This document shows, one piece after another, positions 11,193 to 21,566 of a DNA stretch of 64,000 nucleotides (positions are counted from its first letter, which is position 1; each line of letters starts with the position of its first letter). The position numbers and the translations under genes are program-made. The notes below the pieces were generated by a model. The model was not told the origin of the DNA, ran no database searches, and was given only the letters and a program-made list of their open reading frames with translations. This DNA comes from Plectosphaerella cucumerina (lineage: Eukaryota > Ascomycota > Sordariomycetes > Glomerellales > Plectosphaerellaceae): positions 7,192,001-7,256,000 of the forward strand of contig JAGPXD010000002.1 in NCBI GenBank assembly GCA_020746995.1, in the 5' to 3' direction.

Positions 11193-12428
11193 CTACAGCT
11201 TCGACCGTCCCTCCCTCTTCAACTCTTCCGCCAGCTCAACCACCCGCTTCGCGCAACCAAAAGACCCCTGATATCCCCATCCCGCGTGGCCATAGTTGTG
11301 AATCACCGGCGTCCCATCCTCGAAAATGCTCCTGTCAGTCTCCAGCCTGACACCGTCCTTCCTACACGGCCGCAGCCCAACGCCGTGACGGACAACATCC
11401 AGCGCCTCAATGCCGCGGCCGCCCGTCAAGCCCGGGTTAAGCTCGACGCAGCGCTTCATAATGCGCACCGCAATGTTCGGATCCGGAATAGCATCCCAGT
11501 TCCCCTTGTCATACGTGCCGCCGAGGATCGTGCCACCGCCAGCGGCCCGCTGCATCATGTAACACACCTCCGTCGCGCCGTCCTCGGTGCCGCTGACCGT
11601 CGTCATGGGCGTCGCCTCGTTGCGCACCACGACGATCTGGCCTCGCGCGGGGTAGACCGTCGCGTCGGCCACGCCGCCGAGCTTGTAGGCCAGTAGACCC
11701 GAGGCGTTGACGATGACATCGGCGGGACGGCCGGAGTGGTGAAGGGCCTTGGCCTCGTGGATGTGGGCGAGGGCGCCGCGACGGAGGACGACGCCGTTCT
11801 TGCGGCACTCGCCGACGAGGTAGGGGAGGTAGAGGGCCGTGTTGATGCAGACGGAGCTGAACTGGCAGCCGGACTGGACGTCGTGGGGGAGTTCTGAGGC
11901 GTCGAGCTCGCGGTAGTCGGAGAAGAAGTCCTTGAACCAGGGGTTCTTGACGAAGAGGCCGTCAAAGGAGGCGCCGGCCGCGAGGTCCTTGTCGCGGCGG
12001 TAGATGCGGCACTCTGAGAGTCGTCAGCATTTGGTGTCCATCTTGAGAGATGTGTGGGCGCATACTCTGCTCGTGGATACCGGCTTCGGGCACTTCCTTT
12101 GCCAGGTGCAGGAGCTCGGCCCAGGTGTTCTTCTCCCACTGGTTGTTCTTCTCCGATGACATGCTGCGGCGGCTTAATCTTCATGTTCTGGTAGGTTGAA
12201 TGAGGACAGACTTACGGCATGAAGTTGGCACCCGCCCATGGCGAGGTGTACTCAATATCGTAGTCGCCGGGCATGTGCTTGGCGACGATCGTGACCGAGT
12301 TGGCCTTGTTCCTCGACAACAGCAGGGCCGTGGTGAGGCCCGTCACGCCGGCACTGGTCAATCGGTCAGTCAGAGCCCAGTCCGGTCCGAGTTGGGCCAA
12401 CTCACCCCAAGACCACAATGTTCGCCAT
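11193..12428 (-). CDS. D-amino-acid oxidase, peroxisomal
   Basis: FAD flavoenzyme that oxidises D-amino acids to 2-oxo acids, ammonia and hydrogen peroxide. It has 359 residues in four exons: 12428-12406, 12353-12216, 12163-12066 and 12013-11193. The three introns are all exactly 52 nt. Splicing rebuilds the dinucleotide-binding start MANIVVLGAGVTGLTTALLLS, which crosses intron 1. The region GANFMPMSSEKNNQWEKNTW follows, then GIHEQKCRIYRR. The C-terminal part carries the DAAO signature HNYGHAGWGYQGSFGCA and a GVGLRPCR segment containing the substrate-binding arginine region. The protein ends in SKL, a canonical type 1 peroxisomal targeting signal. D-aspartate oxidase is the nearest alternative; the sequence does not let me separate the two with certainty. 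Confidence 0.9.
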
Positions 12429-13757
12429 AATGGGCAATGTTCTCTTCGGCGATATTAAGCGCAATGGTAGAAAGGTGCGTGCTTGATTTAATGAAGTTGC
12501 AGCAGATGGGAAGAAAATGGGCTCATAAACGGCCAACACCGCCTCCAGTAAACACCACGCGACTCAACGGCGTCCTACTTCCAGGCACCGGCCCGCAGAT
12601 AGCCGCCTCGTCTTTGCACCCGCAAGGCGTACTTCTCAGGCGACTGATAAGCTACCAGATGCATCGCTTCAGGGAAAGGCGCGCGCCATGCTTGGAGGGG
12701 CAGCTCGCCGTTCCGAGCCCGGACTCGGAACCTCTAGGCTGGTTGATGTGCGGGGACGTTCCGCTGGGTCCTTGGAAGGGCGGCACCGGAGGAGCGCGGC
12801 CCACACATGGCATTCCCCCGACTCAGCGTGATGGATGGAAAGCAAGGCCGGGAGTATTGGCGTATTGTGGGATCATTTCATGTCTTATCTATGTGTCTTG
12901 CTGGCGGAGATCCATTATCAACACTCTGGGTTTCCGGGGGTCAGTTTTTCCTCCGACCATGGGCTTGCTCAGGAATGTAATGGCGTCGTCTGAAGGAAAT
13001 CTTGGAGAGCTGGAACTTATCCTCTCATCGGTTACTTGCACTTCACCTTGCACTCTTCTTGCTCACCAAAATGACCATGCTCTGCCTTGCCGTCAGCCCA
13101 GCGACAGCGATTACAGATCGAAGAACCGGACGCCCGCGAAGCCAGGACTCGTAGTCCCAGCCCAGCAGTCTTCGGGGTGGTCCATGCGTCCAACCCTGAG
13201 GTCGGAAAAGGACCGCTCAACGTCTTCCGGGGTGTGCTAGGAAGTGCGGGAGTATCCGGTATCCAGGAGAATCTCAGTGACTTTAGACTGCACCCTAACG
13301 ACAGGTCATGATCGAGGGTGGTACTGTATGTGACTTGTGAGGCGGTGATGCGCGTGTCATGGACATTTGCCTAGCATTCACCCAGATGTATACCTTGCAA
13401 CGAAGCTGTGCAGCCCGGCGGTGCCTGCGTGCCAAATCTGATACAGTCCGGTACCAGATGGGTGCTGTGTAATGTTGTTCAAGTAACACAAACGTCCGTA
13501 GATGCATGGCTTCGGACCTATTACGTCGAGTTGGTCCTGTTGAGCATAATTTGGAACTGTATTTTTTAGATTATAGATGTATTCCACGCCCTAAATCCCT
13601 TCGAACGAGCCGTGCTGATGTTCCGCGACGGCAACAATACACACGGTGACGCGTCTCATGGACGGACCCAAACAGTGCAGGAAATGTAGCAACATCGTCG
13701 ATTTTGCGTCCCGTCAGGACAGGTTGTGGGTATCATCATTTGTACCTGGCACCATCT
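12429..13757. other. Intergenic region upstream of D-amino-acid oxidase
   Basis: About 1.3 kb between the DAAO start and the thioredoxin stop, both on the minus strand. One plus-strand open frame (12437-13240, 267 codons) begins 9 bp from the DAAO start codon but shows no family features. I treat the region as promoter plus 3' UTR. Confidence 0.5.
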
Positions 13758-14284
13758 TTACAGAAGGGCAGCGTACTTGTCGAGGGCCTTCTTGATGGCG
13801 GGGGGGTTGGCGCCGACAATCTCCTCGGCCTTGTCGCCGTTGTGGAAGATCATGAAGGTGGGCATGGCGCGGATGCCGAGCTCCTGGCTCAGGTCGGGGA
13901 CCTCGTCGACGTCGATCTTGACGAAGTGGATGTCCTTGTAGGCCTCCTCATCGGACCACCTGGAGGGACATGAGCATTAGCATCTTTTGGCACAGACGCG
14001 TGGGTTTGAGCGGGGAGGCGAAGATTTCTTACTTGACGAACTGGGGAGCGATGGCCTTGCAGGGACCGCACCAGGTGGCGAAGCAGTCGAGGACGACGAC
14101 CTTCTTGGGGGAGAGCGTGTTCTCGGAGAGCTGAACCTGCTCCTCGCCGGCGATGACCTTGTAGAAGTCCTGCTTCCTGCGAATCCAAGTCTGTCAGAGA
14201 AGCTCCGGCATGCCGCAGAGCGCGTGGCTCGACGGGAGCAGAAGTGCGCGTCTTGACTCACGTCTTGAGGTTGTGGACGCCCAT
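13758..14284 (-). CDS. Thioredoxin
   Basis: Small dithiol-disulfide oxidoreductase of 122 residues that reduces cytosolic protein disulfides together with thioredoxin reductase. Exons are 14284-14262, 14176-14033 and 13959-13758; the introns are 85 and 73 nt and both GT-AG. The active site is FATWCGPCKAIAPQF. The cis-proline motif is AMPTFMIF, and the KIDVDEVPDL strand-turn is typical. The first exon encodes only MGVHNLKT, so the gene would be missed without splicing. No targeting sequence is visible, so a cytosolic location is most likely. It lies tail to head with the NLR-like gene upstream of it, 456 bp apart. Confidence 0.95.
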
Positions 14285-14740
14285 TGTGACGGATGTGGAA
14301 CGGAAGAATCTGCTGGGGGTGGTGGTCGGAGGGGTGATGCGGACTGCGGGACGAAGCAACGGTCGGATGGATCGAGAGATGGTAGCTGACATTGCGATTC
14401 CGGGACTGGCAGACGGGCGTGGGTGCGGGGTGATGCGACCTTTAAAGCTCTACGGGCATGTGTTGGCTGGACGGGCTGGTAGGTACAGTGTACGAACAAA
14501 CTGCCCCTCCGAGGGTCTCCGGGCTGCACGTCACTTGCAGGTTAGTGCGCCTGGCGGTACCTGCTGTACTGCAGAAAGCCGCTTTGCAATCGTGGACAGG
14601 GGACGGGACGGGCAGATTCTATCCACTGGTACCCGTCGGATGGCATTACTCAGCAGGCATGGGAGGGCTGATTTGTCAAGAGGTGCATGACGCCATCTCC
14701 GTCCCCATGTCGACGGAGGGTCCGTGTTGCCTGTTGATGG
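14285..14740. other. Intergenic region, thioredoxin promoter / 3' side of NLR-like gene
   Basis: About 456 bp between two minus-strand genes. It should hold the thioredoxin promoter and the 3' UTR of the upstream gene. No further gene seen. Confidence 0.5.
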
Positions 14741-17700
14741 TCAGGGCCGGAGTGACCTGTCTGAAGCATTCCGCGAAAGGAGAAATTCGACCAGCGCTGC
14801 GTTCCCAGAGGCCTCTGCAGCGTCGATGGGGGATATTCCAATACCATCCCCCAGTATTTCACTGTCCGGCCTCTCCAACATTCCTCGGACCAGCCTTTCC
14901 CGACCCCATAAACACGCCAGGGTGAGGAAGTCGCCAGAACGGAGACCACATCCGTCCTGCAGCGTGCCCATGTTGTCCAGGAGATAGGCAGCAAAGTCCT
15001 CATCCATCGGGACGACCACAGCAAACGCCTTGATGAACAAGGACTCTGAGACGCGGGCGCCTCTTTTGCTCAACATGTCCAGCACGGCGTATTTGCCCTC
15101 CATCGTGAGGCCAAAGGTGCTGGTAAACTTGAAAGTTTGATAGAGGGACGTGCGTGACTGGATCGCACTCTCCACTCTTCGCACCTGATATCGCCTCATG
15201 TTAGCATCGTTGACCGAGTTGAAGTAGGCCTCCAATGCCAGGTTCAGCTGATGTGTCGAGTACGACTGCGCTTGCAGCAGCTGTCTGGCTGTTTCTTCGT
15301 TTGCCGTCTCACAGGCGGACTGCAAGGCAGACCCGTCATCCTGGGCCCCGAGCCCCAGAATGGTGTGCAGGGCGTTGGGATCGTGTCGATCAGAAGCAGC
15401 CTTGAGCCCTACTGATATGTCGACATCTTTGAGGTCTTCAAATCGCCGAAGCATCAACTCTCGACACTCTGGCCAGCCGTTCTCCGACGCCAGTCCAAAC
15501 GCCTCTCTCAAGCCGGGAAGCCGATCTTCCATCGGACGCCTGTCGTTGTCTAGCAGGATGGCCAGCGCGTCTGAGCAGCCTTTCGTGGCTGCTGCCGCGA
15601 GGTGGGCGTCAGAAACGATGAGTCCGTTGTTACAGAGCATCTCCAACATGGGAGAGTATTCAAATGCGACAGGCATGGCGAGGAGAACGTCGACCGGGAA
15701 GGCTTTCTCCAGGGTGCGATCGCGCCTGATGCAGTACTCGCGGTTAACGTCGATGCCGGTTGAAGCCAGAATTCGGACGGTCTCGCGGTGTTGGCGGAAG
15801 AGCGCGACCAGGAGAGCGCCGCCGATGACACTTGAAGAGTCACCCTGGGTGTCGAGACCGTGGAGGAGCATGGCAACGAGGCGAGTGTTTCGTTTGACAG
15901 CGGCGGACGCGACGACAAGGAGGCTCGCGCCATCATCATTTTTCTCTTCTGCCCGACACGCCCCAGCTCTCATCATGGCCAGTACGATGGCAGAGCTCCC
16001 GGAATATGCGGCATAGTGTGCCGGATAGCGGTCCACACGAACCTGGCAGGGTGACTTGCCGTCGCCGTCGTTGTTGAGGCGAGTGCTGAGGCAGAACGTC
16101 CAGCTGAGACTCACATAGAACGGCCACCACACATTGAAAGTCAGGCTGCCTGGGCTGCAGAGCCGGGTGACGATTGGCCAAAGCGAAGACTGGGGGTCGA
16201 ACATCTCCTCATTGAGATGCTTGGACCAGTGCTCGGCTGAATACTCCAAGAAACGCCGCGTCCACACAGGGCAGGATTCCAAATATGCATGGTTGGAGGC
16301 GAGACGGACGTCGTTCTGGAACGAGACGGACCTCGGCCCCGCCGGCAACCCTCTGAGGACGAGGAAACGGGCGCAAGAGGCGCCGAGTCTGGCATTTGCG
16401 CTCTTCAAGCTCAGAGATGGGCGGCCTGCCGAATCCTTCGCTTCCTCAGATGCCTTGTTGCATAGAAATTCCCGAGCAGTATGATGAACCAGCGACACCA
16501 CTGAGTTGCTGATACGGACAAAGAATCCGCCCATCCTTTTCACGGTCCACTCCATGTCGGGCTCCATCTCGTCATGAAGTTGATTGATGGACTGAACCTG
16601 GTCGGTAATGTTGAGGGCGATGTTGATTTCGTCAATTGTTAGCTCCCTCTCGGCCGCGACGAGAAACTCGAGCAGCTTGATGGACTGCTCGGGATGCTCG
16701 AATGAGTCCAGTGCGCTCTCGTAAAGGCTGTCCAGGCCAACGGGGAGGTTGGCGAGGAGCTCCTTGATGGCGCTCAGCTTCCGTGATGGCATATCCGCCA
16801 CCTTGTCCAGGACAAGCGATACCCAGAGGAAGGTCTGATCGGCGCCGTGGCATAACTTCCGACAAAGCCAAGAGGCGGAGTCGTCAGAGAGCGAAAAGTC
16901 TTGCTGGAGCCTGTCAACCCGGTACCGAACCATCTCATCGAGGTCCTGCTGAAGAGAGTGGGATGCATCCTCGCCACGGAACCTAAACCCGACAAAGGGT
17001 CTCAGCCTGTTTTCCAGGCTTGGCCAGGGGCGACTCGTTATCAGGAACTTGATGTTCGAGGGGCACGTCTCCTTCCCAGCCGGCCCAAAGGTCGCGCTCA
17101 GGAGATCGCAGAGCCTGTTTCTCGGGCCTTCCTGGCACTCATCCAGCGCATCGACGACGCATATGAGCTTGCGCTTCCCGAGTTGCTTGGCGGTGGCGAC
17201 CAGGATCTCCCAGAGCCCCTCAACATCTGCAACAAAGGAAGTGCGGTCCTTGCGGGAGAATGCCGGAATGGCGAGTTTCGTGAGACTCGGGTCTGCGGTA
17301 AAGATCTGGTGCAGAAGACCACAGAGAGCCTGGTGTGCCATCCTCCTGGTCTCCTCGCCTGCCCTGAAGAAGAAGGAGCAGACGATTGCGTCCTCGCCAT
17401 AAGTCCTGCCGAGAGAGTCGACCAGGTGGCCTGAAAGGACCGACTTGCCGCAGCCGGGATTTGCGGTGAGCCACAGCATCGAGGCCGGAGTGTCCATCCA
17501 ATTAACAAATTCCGGGTGCGAGAGAAACCACTCGCAGGTTCCCGGGACCGGTTTATCGACATTCAGCCGCTGCGACTCGTAGCCCGGCGCGGTGTGATGC
17601 AGCGTCTTGAGACACTCCTTCTCCTCTTTCGACAGGCTCTCCCGAAGACGGGCCTCACGCTCACGCTTTTCGCGGTCGATCTTGTCATAGTCCGTCGCCT

Positions 17701-18879
17701 CTATCTCAGCGAGCCTACGCGCACAGGCGCCGACGTCTTTCTCAACCGAATGCTCTCGCAGCCAGCGCCGAGTGGTGCTCTCAACCTCGCTCAAGCGGCG
17801 ATAGTCGCCTAGGTCGACGGCCCCTGCACCTCGCGCGCTGTATCGGAACAGCATGCCAGCTTCAGCTATGTCCGTGTTTCCCCGAGCAAAACCGGTCCAG
17901 GTCTGCTCCGTCTCTGTGACGAGACGGGTGAGGGTACGCGCCACTTGGAGGGCGTGGCCACGCAAGGGGACGTTGGGTTTCGTGCCTGTGCCGATGCTGA
18001 GGAGGAAGACGGAGCGGGAGGGCCACAGGTCGCTGGCCTCGGAGTGGACGTGGAAGACGGGGTTATTGGCGAGGAAGGCGCCGTCGACCCAGCCGGTGTC
18101 GCCGCGACGGAACTCTTTGAAGTATGTTGTGGCGGCCGAGGTGGCGCGGAGAGCTTCCCAGAGCTCGAACTGGTTGAGCGGATCGTCAGGGTCTTGGGGA
18201 TTCTGATAGGAGCGGAGGAGTGCAAGCTTGTTGTCGTCGGCCGAGACGGTGGTGACGAAGCTATGAGATGTGAGCGCGGGGGAAAGGGCCGATTCGGGGG
18301 TCACTTGCACCTTGCAGCCATCATCTTCCGGGGAATAGAGGAGCTCTGTGGATGATCCCTTGCGCTTGGCAATAATGGCCTTGACGACTTCTTCGAACTT
18401 TTGCGAGTCGTAGCGCTCGCTGGCGGAAAGGGCGTCGAGGCCGCGGCCGATGATGTTGAAGCGGCACCGCTTGGGCTTGAAGATTGTCTTTGCGAGCTTG
18501 GAGTAGGCCTCGTGGCACTCGTCGAGGGTCATGCGGAGGCGGCCGAGCATGACGGCGATGATACCACCGGTGGAGGTGCCGCCGATCATGTCGAAAACCT
18601 GCCATGGCTGGAGGTGCTTCTCGCGGCCGCGGTTGACCTGATTCATGATGTCCCTGAGAATGGCGAGGGATGAGATGCCCCTGATGCCGCCGCCGTCTGT
18701 CGATAATTAGAGGGGGGAGTAAACGAGGGACGAGGGACGAGGGAGGACGTACCTAGCGATAGTAGCCTGACGGGCTTGGAGGTTTGGTGGCATGGTGATG
18801 TTGTTTTTCTTGTGGACAGGGGATCTGACAGGGCCAGAGTCACCTCTGAACCTGATGCTTCTTTGCTGTAGGAAGCCAT
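14741..18879 (-). CDS. Patatin-NACHT-repeat protein (fungal NLR-like)
   Basis: Large predicted cytosolic protein of 1360 residues in two exons, 18879-18753 and 18696-14741 (intron 56 nt, GT-AG). The first exon is essential because splicing creates the patatin oxyanion motif LSLDGGGIRGISSL at residues 41-53. The patatin lipase domain continues with GTSTGG (Ser84) and the catalytic Asp in VDGA (Asp247), so the Ser-Asp dyad is intact. A linker with charged helices leads into a NACHT NTPase: Walker A NPGCGKS at 455-461 and Walker B LICVVDALDEC at 553-563. The C-terminal part, about 400 residues, holds degenerate ankyrin-like repeats (AHYAAYSGSSAIVLAMM; AEASGNAALVEFLLSRN). This three-part layout is that of fungal NLRs; Neurospora PLP-1, with patatin-NB-ARC-TPR, triggers germling death. 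The role here is inferred from architecture only. The start ATG is at 18879; an in-frame GTG further upstream is not a likely start. Confidence 0.88.
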
Positions 18880-21566
18880 GACCACGATGGAGAACACATC
18901 ATTTCAAAAATCACGGGGAACAGGCAGGCATGGTCTCAGGTATATCATGGCACTACGGGACGGGCCGCCCGGGGGCCGTTGGTCCTGGTGATAGCATGAT
19001 ACGACATATCACCCGACATGGGCAGTGCATGGCGAGGTATACCGGTATCCAGGAGGCAGCCTTGACAGCGGGAGTCTGCCGTGTGGCAAGGCAGAGCCTG
19101 GAAGAAGCATTCTGATGGGGCGGGTGCCAATCAGGGGGTGGTATTGGCGCTGGAGGGTTGCTTGGCAGGTCGCATGTCATGCGAGGAACCAACAGGTGGT
19201 ATTCGGGGACGGCTTCTTCCACTTGGGTTGCACTTGGGTTGGCGGTGCTGTGGTGTGTTGGGTGGACTCGGACGTTGGCGATTAAGCGCCGTGTGAACGG
19301 CGCCTACGAGGGCGCGTCGGCAGCGGGCTGCGTCGGCACCCTATGCGGACTGAACACACTCTGACAATCCCCGTCGTTTTTATACGCCAGTTCTTTAAAG
19401 ATCGCCAGTCTCCAACTACGAAGTAGGAAGGCCAGTATACCATTTGAAAAGGTTAGGGACTTGGTCGGTTGAAAGACTGATCACGTCCGTTGTTGACCTA
19501 TTCTCTTGTGGAAGACAACCGGCATCGCGAGCGGCATGCGCGACACCCCACATTTGGGGAGGACAAGCAAGTGCTCTACCGAAGAAGGGATGGCGACGAT
19601 CTGGACGCGTGCCACGAGACGGGAAGATCTCGACGGCGTGGTCGGGGCTGGCACGGGGTCTTGGATGCCAAGCCCGGGGATGGCGGCGGGCCGTGGTGAG
19701 ACCAAATCGTCAGCTCCGTGGGCTCAGGGCTGGCATGGACTGTAGACTGCGAAGACTCAGGAGAGACAGAGATCACGATGTATCTCGCAGGTCACGCCTC
19801 CCCACGAGGCATACTGGAATGCAGGGGTCCTGTGTATCGTGTGGTCTGGGAGGGCGGCCAGCTTCGCCGGGTGGGTGTGCGTAAAGGGCGGTCGGGATGC
19901 ACATGCTAGGACGAGAGAAGCCATCCCCGAGAGGATGGAGGCCAACAAGCGAGGGGGGGTAGCCAAGGGCAAGGGGGGCCGAAACCATCTGCAGACACAA
20001 GACGCGCGATCAGGCGCTGCACATGCTCTCTCGTTCCATATGTCCCGTTGGGTGCAGTTCTTGAGTTGAAGATGTTTCGACCGTCTTGAGGAAGTAAAAA
20101 GTCTGGGAAAAGTCGAACAGTTTGGTGGATGATCGGCGGGCTGGGAATGGTTCTATTTCCGTCCATCCATCACGAACTTAAGCGGAGGACGGGAGCCACA
20201 TGAAAGGAGGCTGGGCAGATATGACGACGACCCCTGCTGCAGGTTTTTGCTGCAGCCGGGCCAGCTCAGGGATAGCGTGCAGCAGAAGCAGAAGTAGGGT
20301 AGACAAAACCCAGGGAGCAGCAAGATAGTACAAAGTCTGCGCCTGGCTGTCGTGTTTCTGTACCTTAAGTGCATTCGTCAGCTTGGGGCTCATGCCGAAT
20401 TGTTCAGATGGAGCCCGTGGCAGTGTTTACCTTTTTGCCTTTCCATCTGGTCCGAAACAGCGGGTGACGACAGTTCGGAGATTCCCTCTGGTCCAGTGAC
20501 GAACTGGAAGGCACCAGGGGCTGGGCGGGTCCGCGGCGCTAGAGCCCGATGCGGGCAGGCGGCGAGGAATCGAGCCTGGATGGCGGCGCCGGGCAGCTGA
20601 AGGGCCGCGGGCTGGGGCAGGCTAGCGGGCGGGCTACAGTGCCTTGATGCGCTGAACGGCGTGATCCCGACCACTGGGAGCTGCAGCCTCTGGGCCTCGA
20701 ATGCTTGAACGGGCTGGCCTCGCCTTCACCCGGCGTCCCAGGGTGGATGCATCCTTCCCACCCCCTGCTCCCCCCCGTCCCCCGTCCCATCCCGCCGTCC
20801 TCGACCTTGGCACCACCCCGTTGCTGAAGCTCAGCTCCCACTTTTCCGTAACACTCAAGGTTCACTGTTCACCCACGCCCCCGTGCCCTGCCAAACATCG
20901 ATATCCAACCAACCCAACCCAGCCCAGCCCAGCCGGTTCTCCTGGAAACAAACACACGAGCATCCATACATTTTTCTCCGTCTGCACGACCTCGCAAACA
21001 GACAGTCCTGGCATTGTCGTCAAGATCATAGAGTTCTGTTCAAGACCACCGACACCTCGCACTTAGATCGCCGCATCATCCTCCTCGACTCTTCGCCTCT
21101 TCACCTCGTCCCAACCTGACAACAGCGAGACAGACGCCCGTTTGAGAATCGCGAATAGCTGCCCTCAGCCTCCTCCTGGTCGCATCTTCGTCCCATTGTC
21201 CACGTCTCCCCGCCAAAACCCGACGATCGCATGGCCCAGGACCCCCTTGAACCAGCAACTTGTACCGACTCTCGTACCGTCTCGTCTCCATTGACACCTT
21301 GAAAACGCCCCTCGACGGCTTTGCTTGCCCTCGGAGCCCGACATACCCCGACCTCCAGCGAGAGATCACCACTCGACCGCGTGTCGCCCCTCGTCCTCGA
21401 TCGACACTTCACCCCGCGCCTCCCCCGCCCTCCGACCCCAGACATCCGCATTCCATGAACCAACGATAGCCACCCTCCCCCTATATCACCGGTGCAACCC
21501 ACCGACCGCCGCCCCGGGCAGCAGCAAAGACAATAACACAACGACAAACACACACCAGCCGCGGCC
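18880..21566. other. Gene-poor region between the NLR-like gene and the NIPA transporter gene
   Basis: 2.7 kb without a recognisable gene. Open frames (for example 19444-19884 and 20539-20865) overlap on both strands, are Arg/Gly/Pro-rich and match no family I know. The right part (about 20750-21566) is strongly pyrimidine-rich on the plus strand, with AACCAACCCAACCCAGCCC-type repeats and CACAC tracts near 21540. It is probably a long promoter and 5' leader for the NIPA gene. Confidence 0.5.

Noticed and set aside
12437..13240. 267-codon plus-strand open frame next to the D-amino-acid oxidase start
   Set aside because: No recognisable domain, mixed low-complexity composition, and it occupies the promoter of a certain gene. 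It starts 9 bp from the oxidase ATG on the other strand.
19444..19884. 146-codon frame between the NLR-like gene and the NIPA gene
   Set aside because: Arg/Gly/Ser-rich with other frames open over the same bases on both strands; looks like chance.
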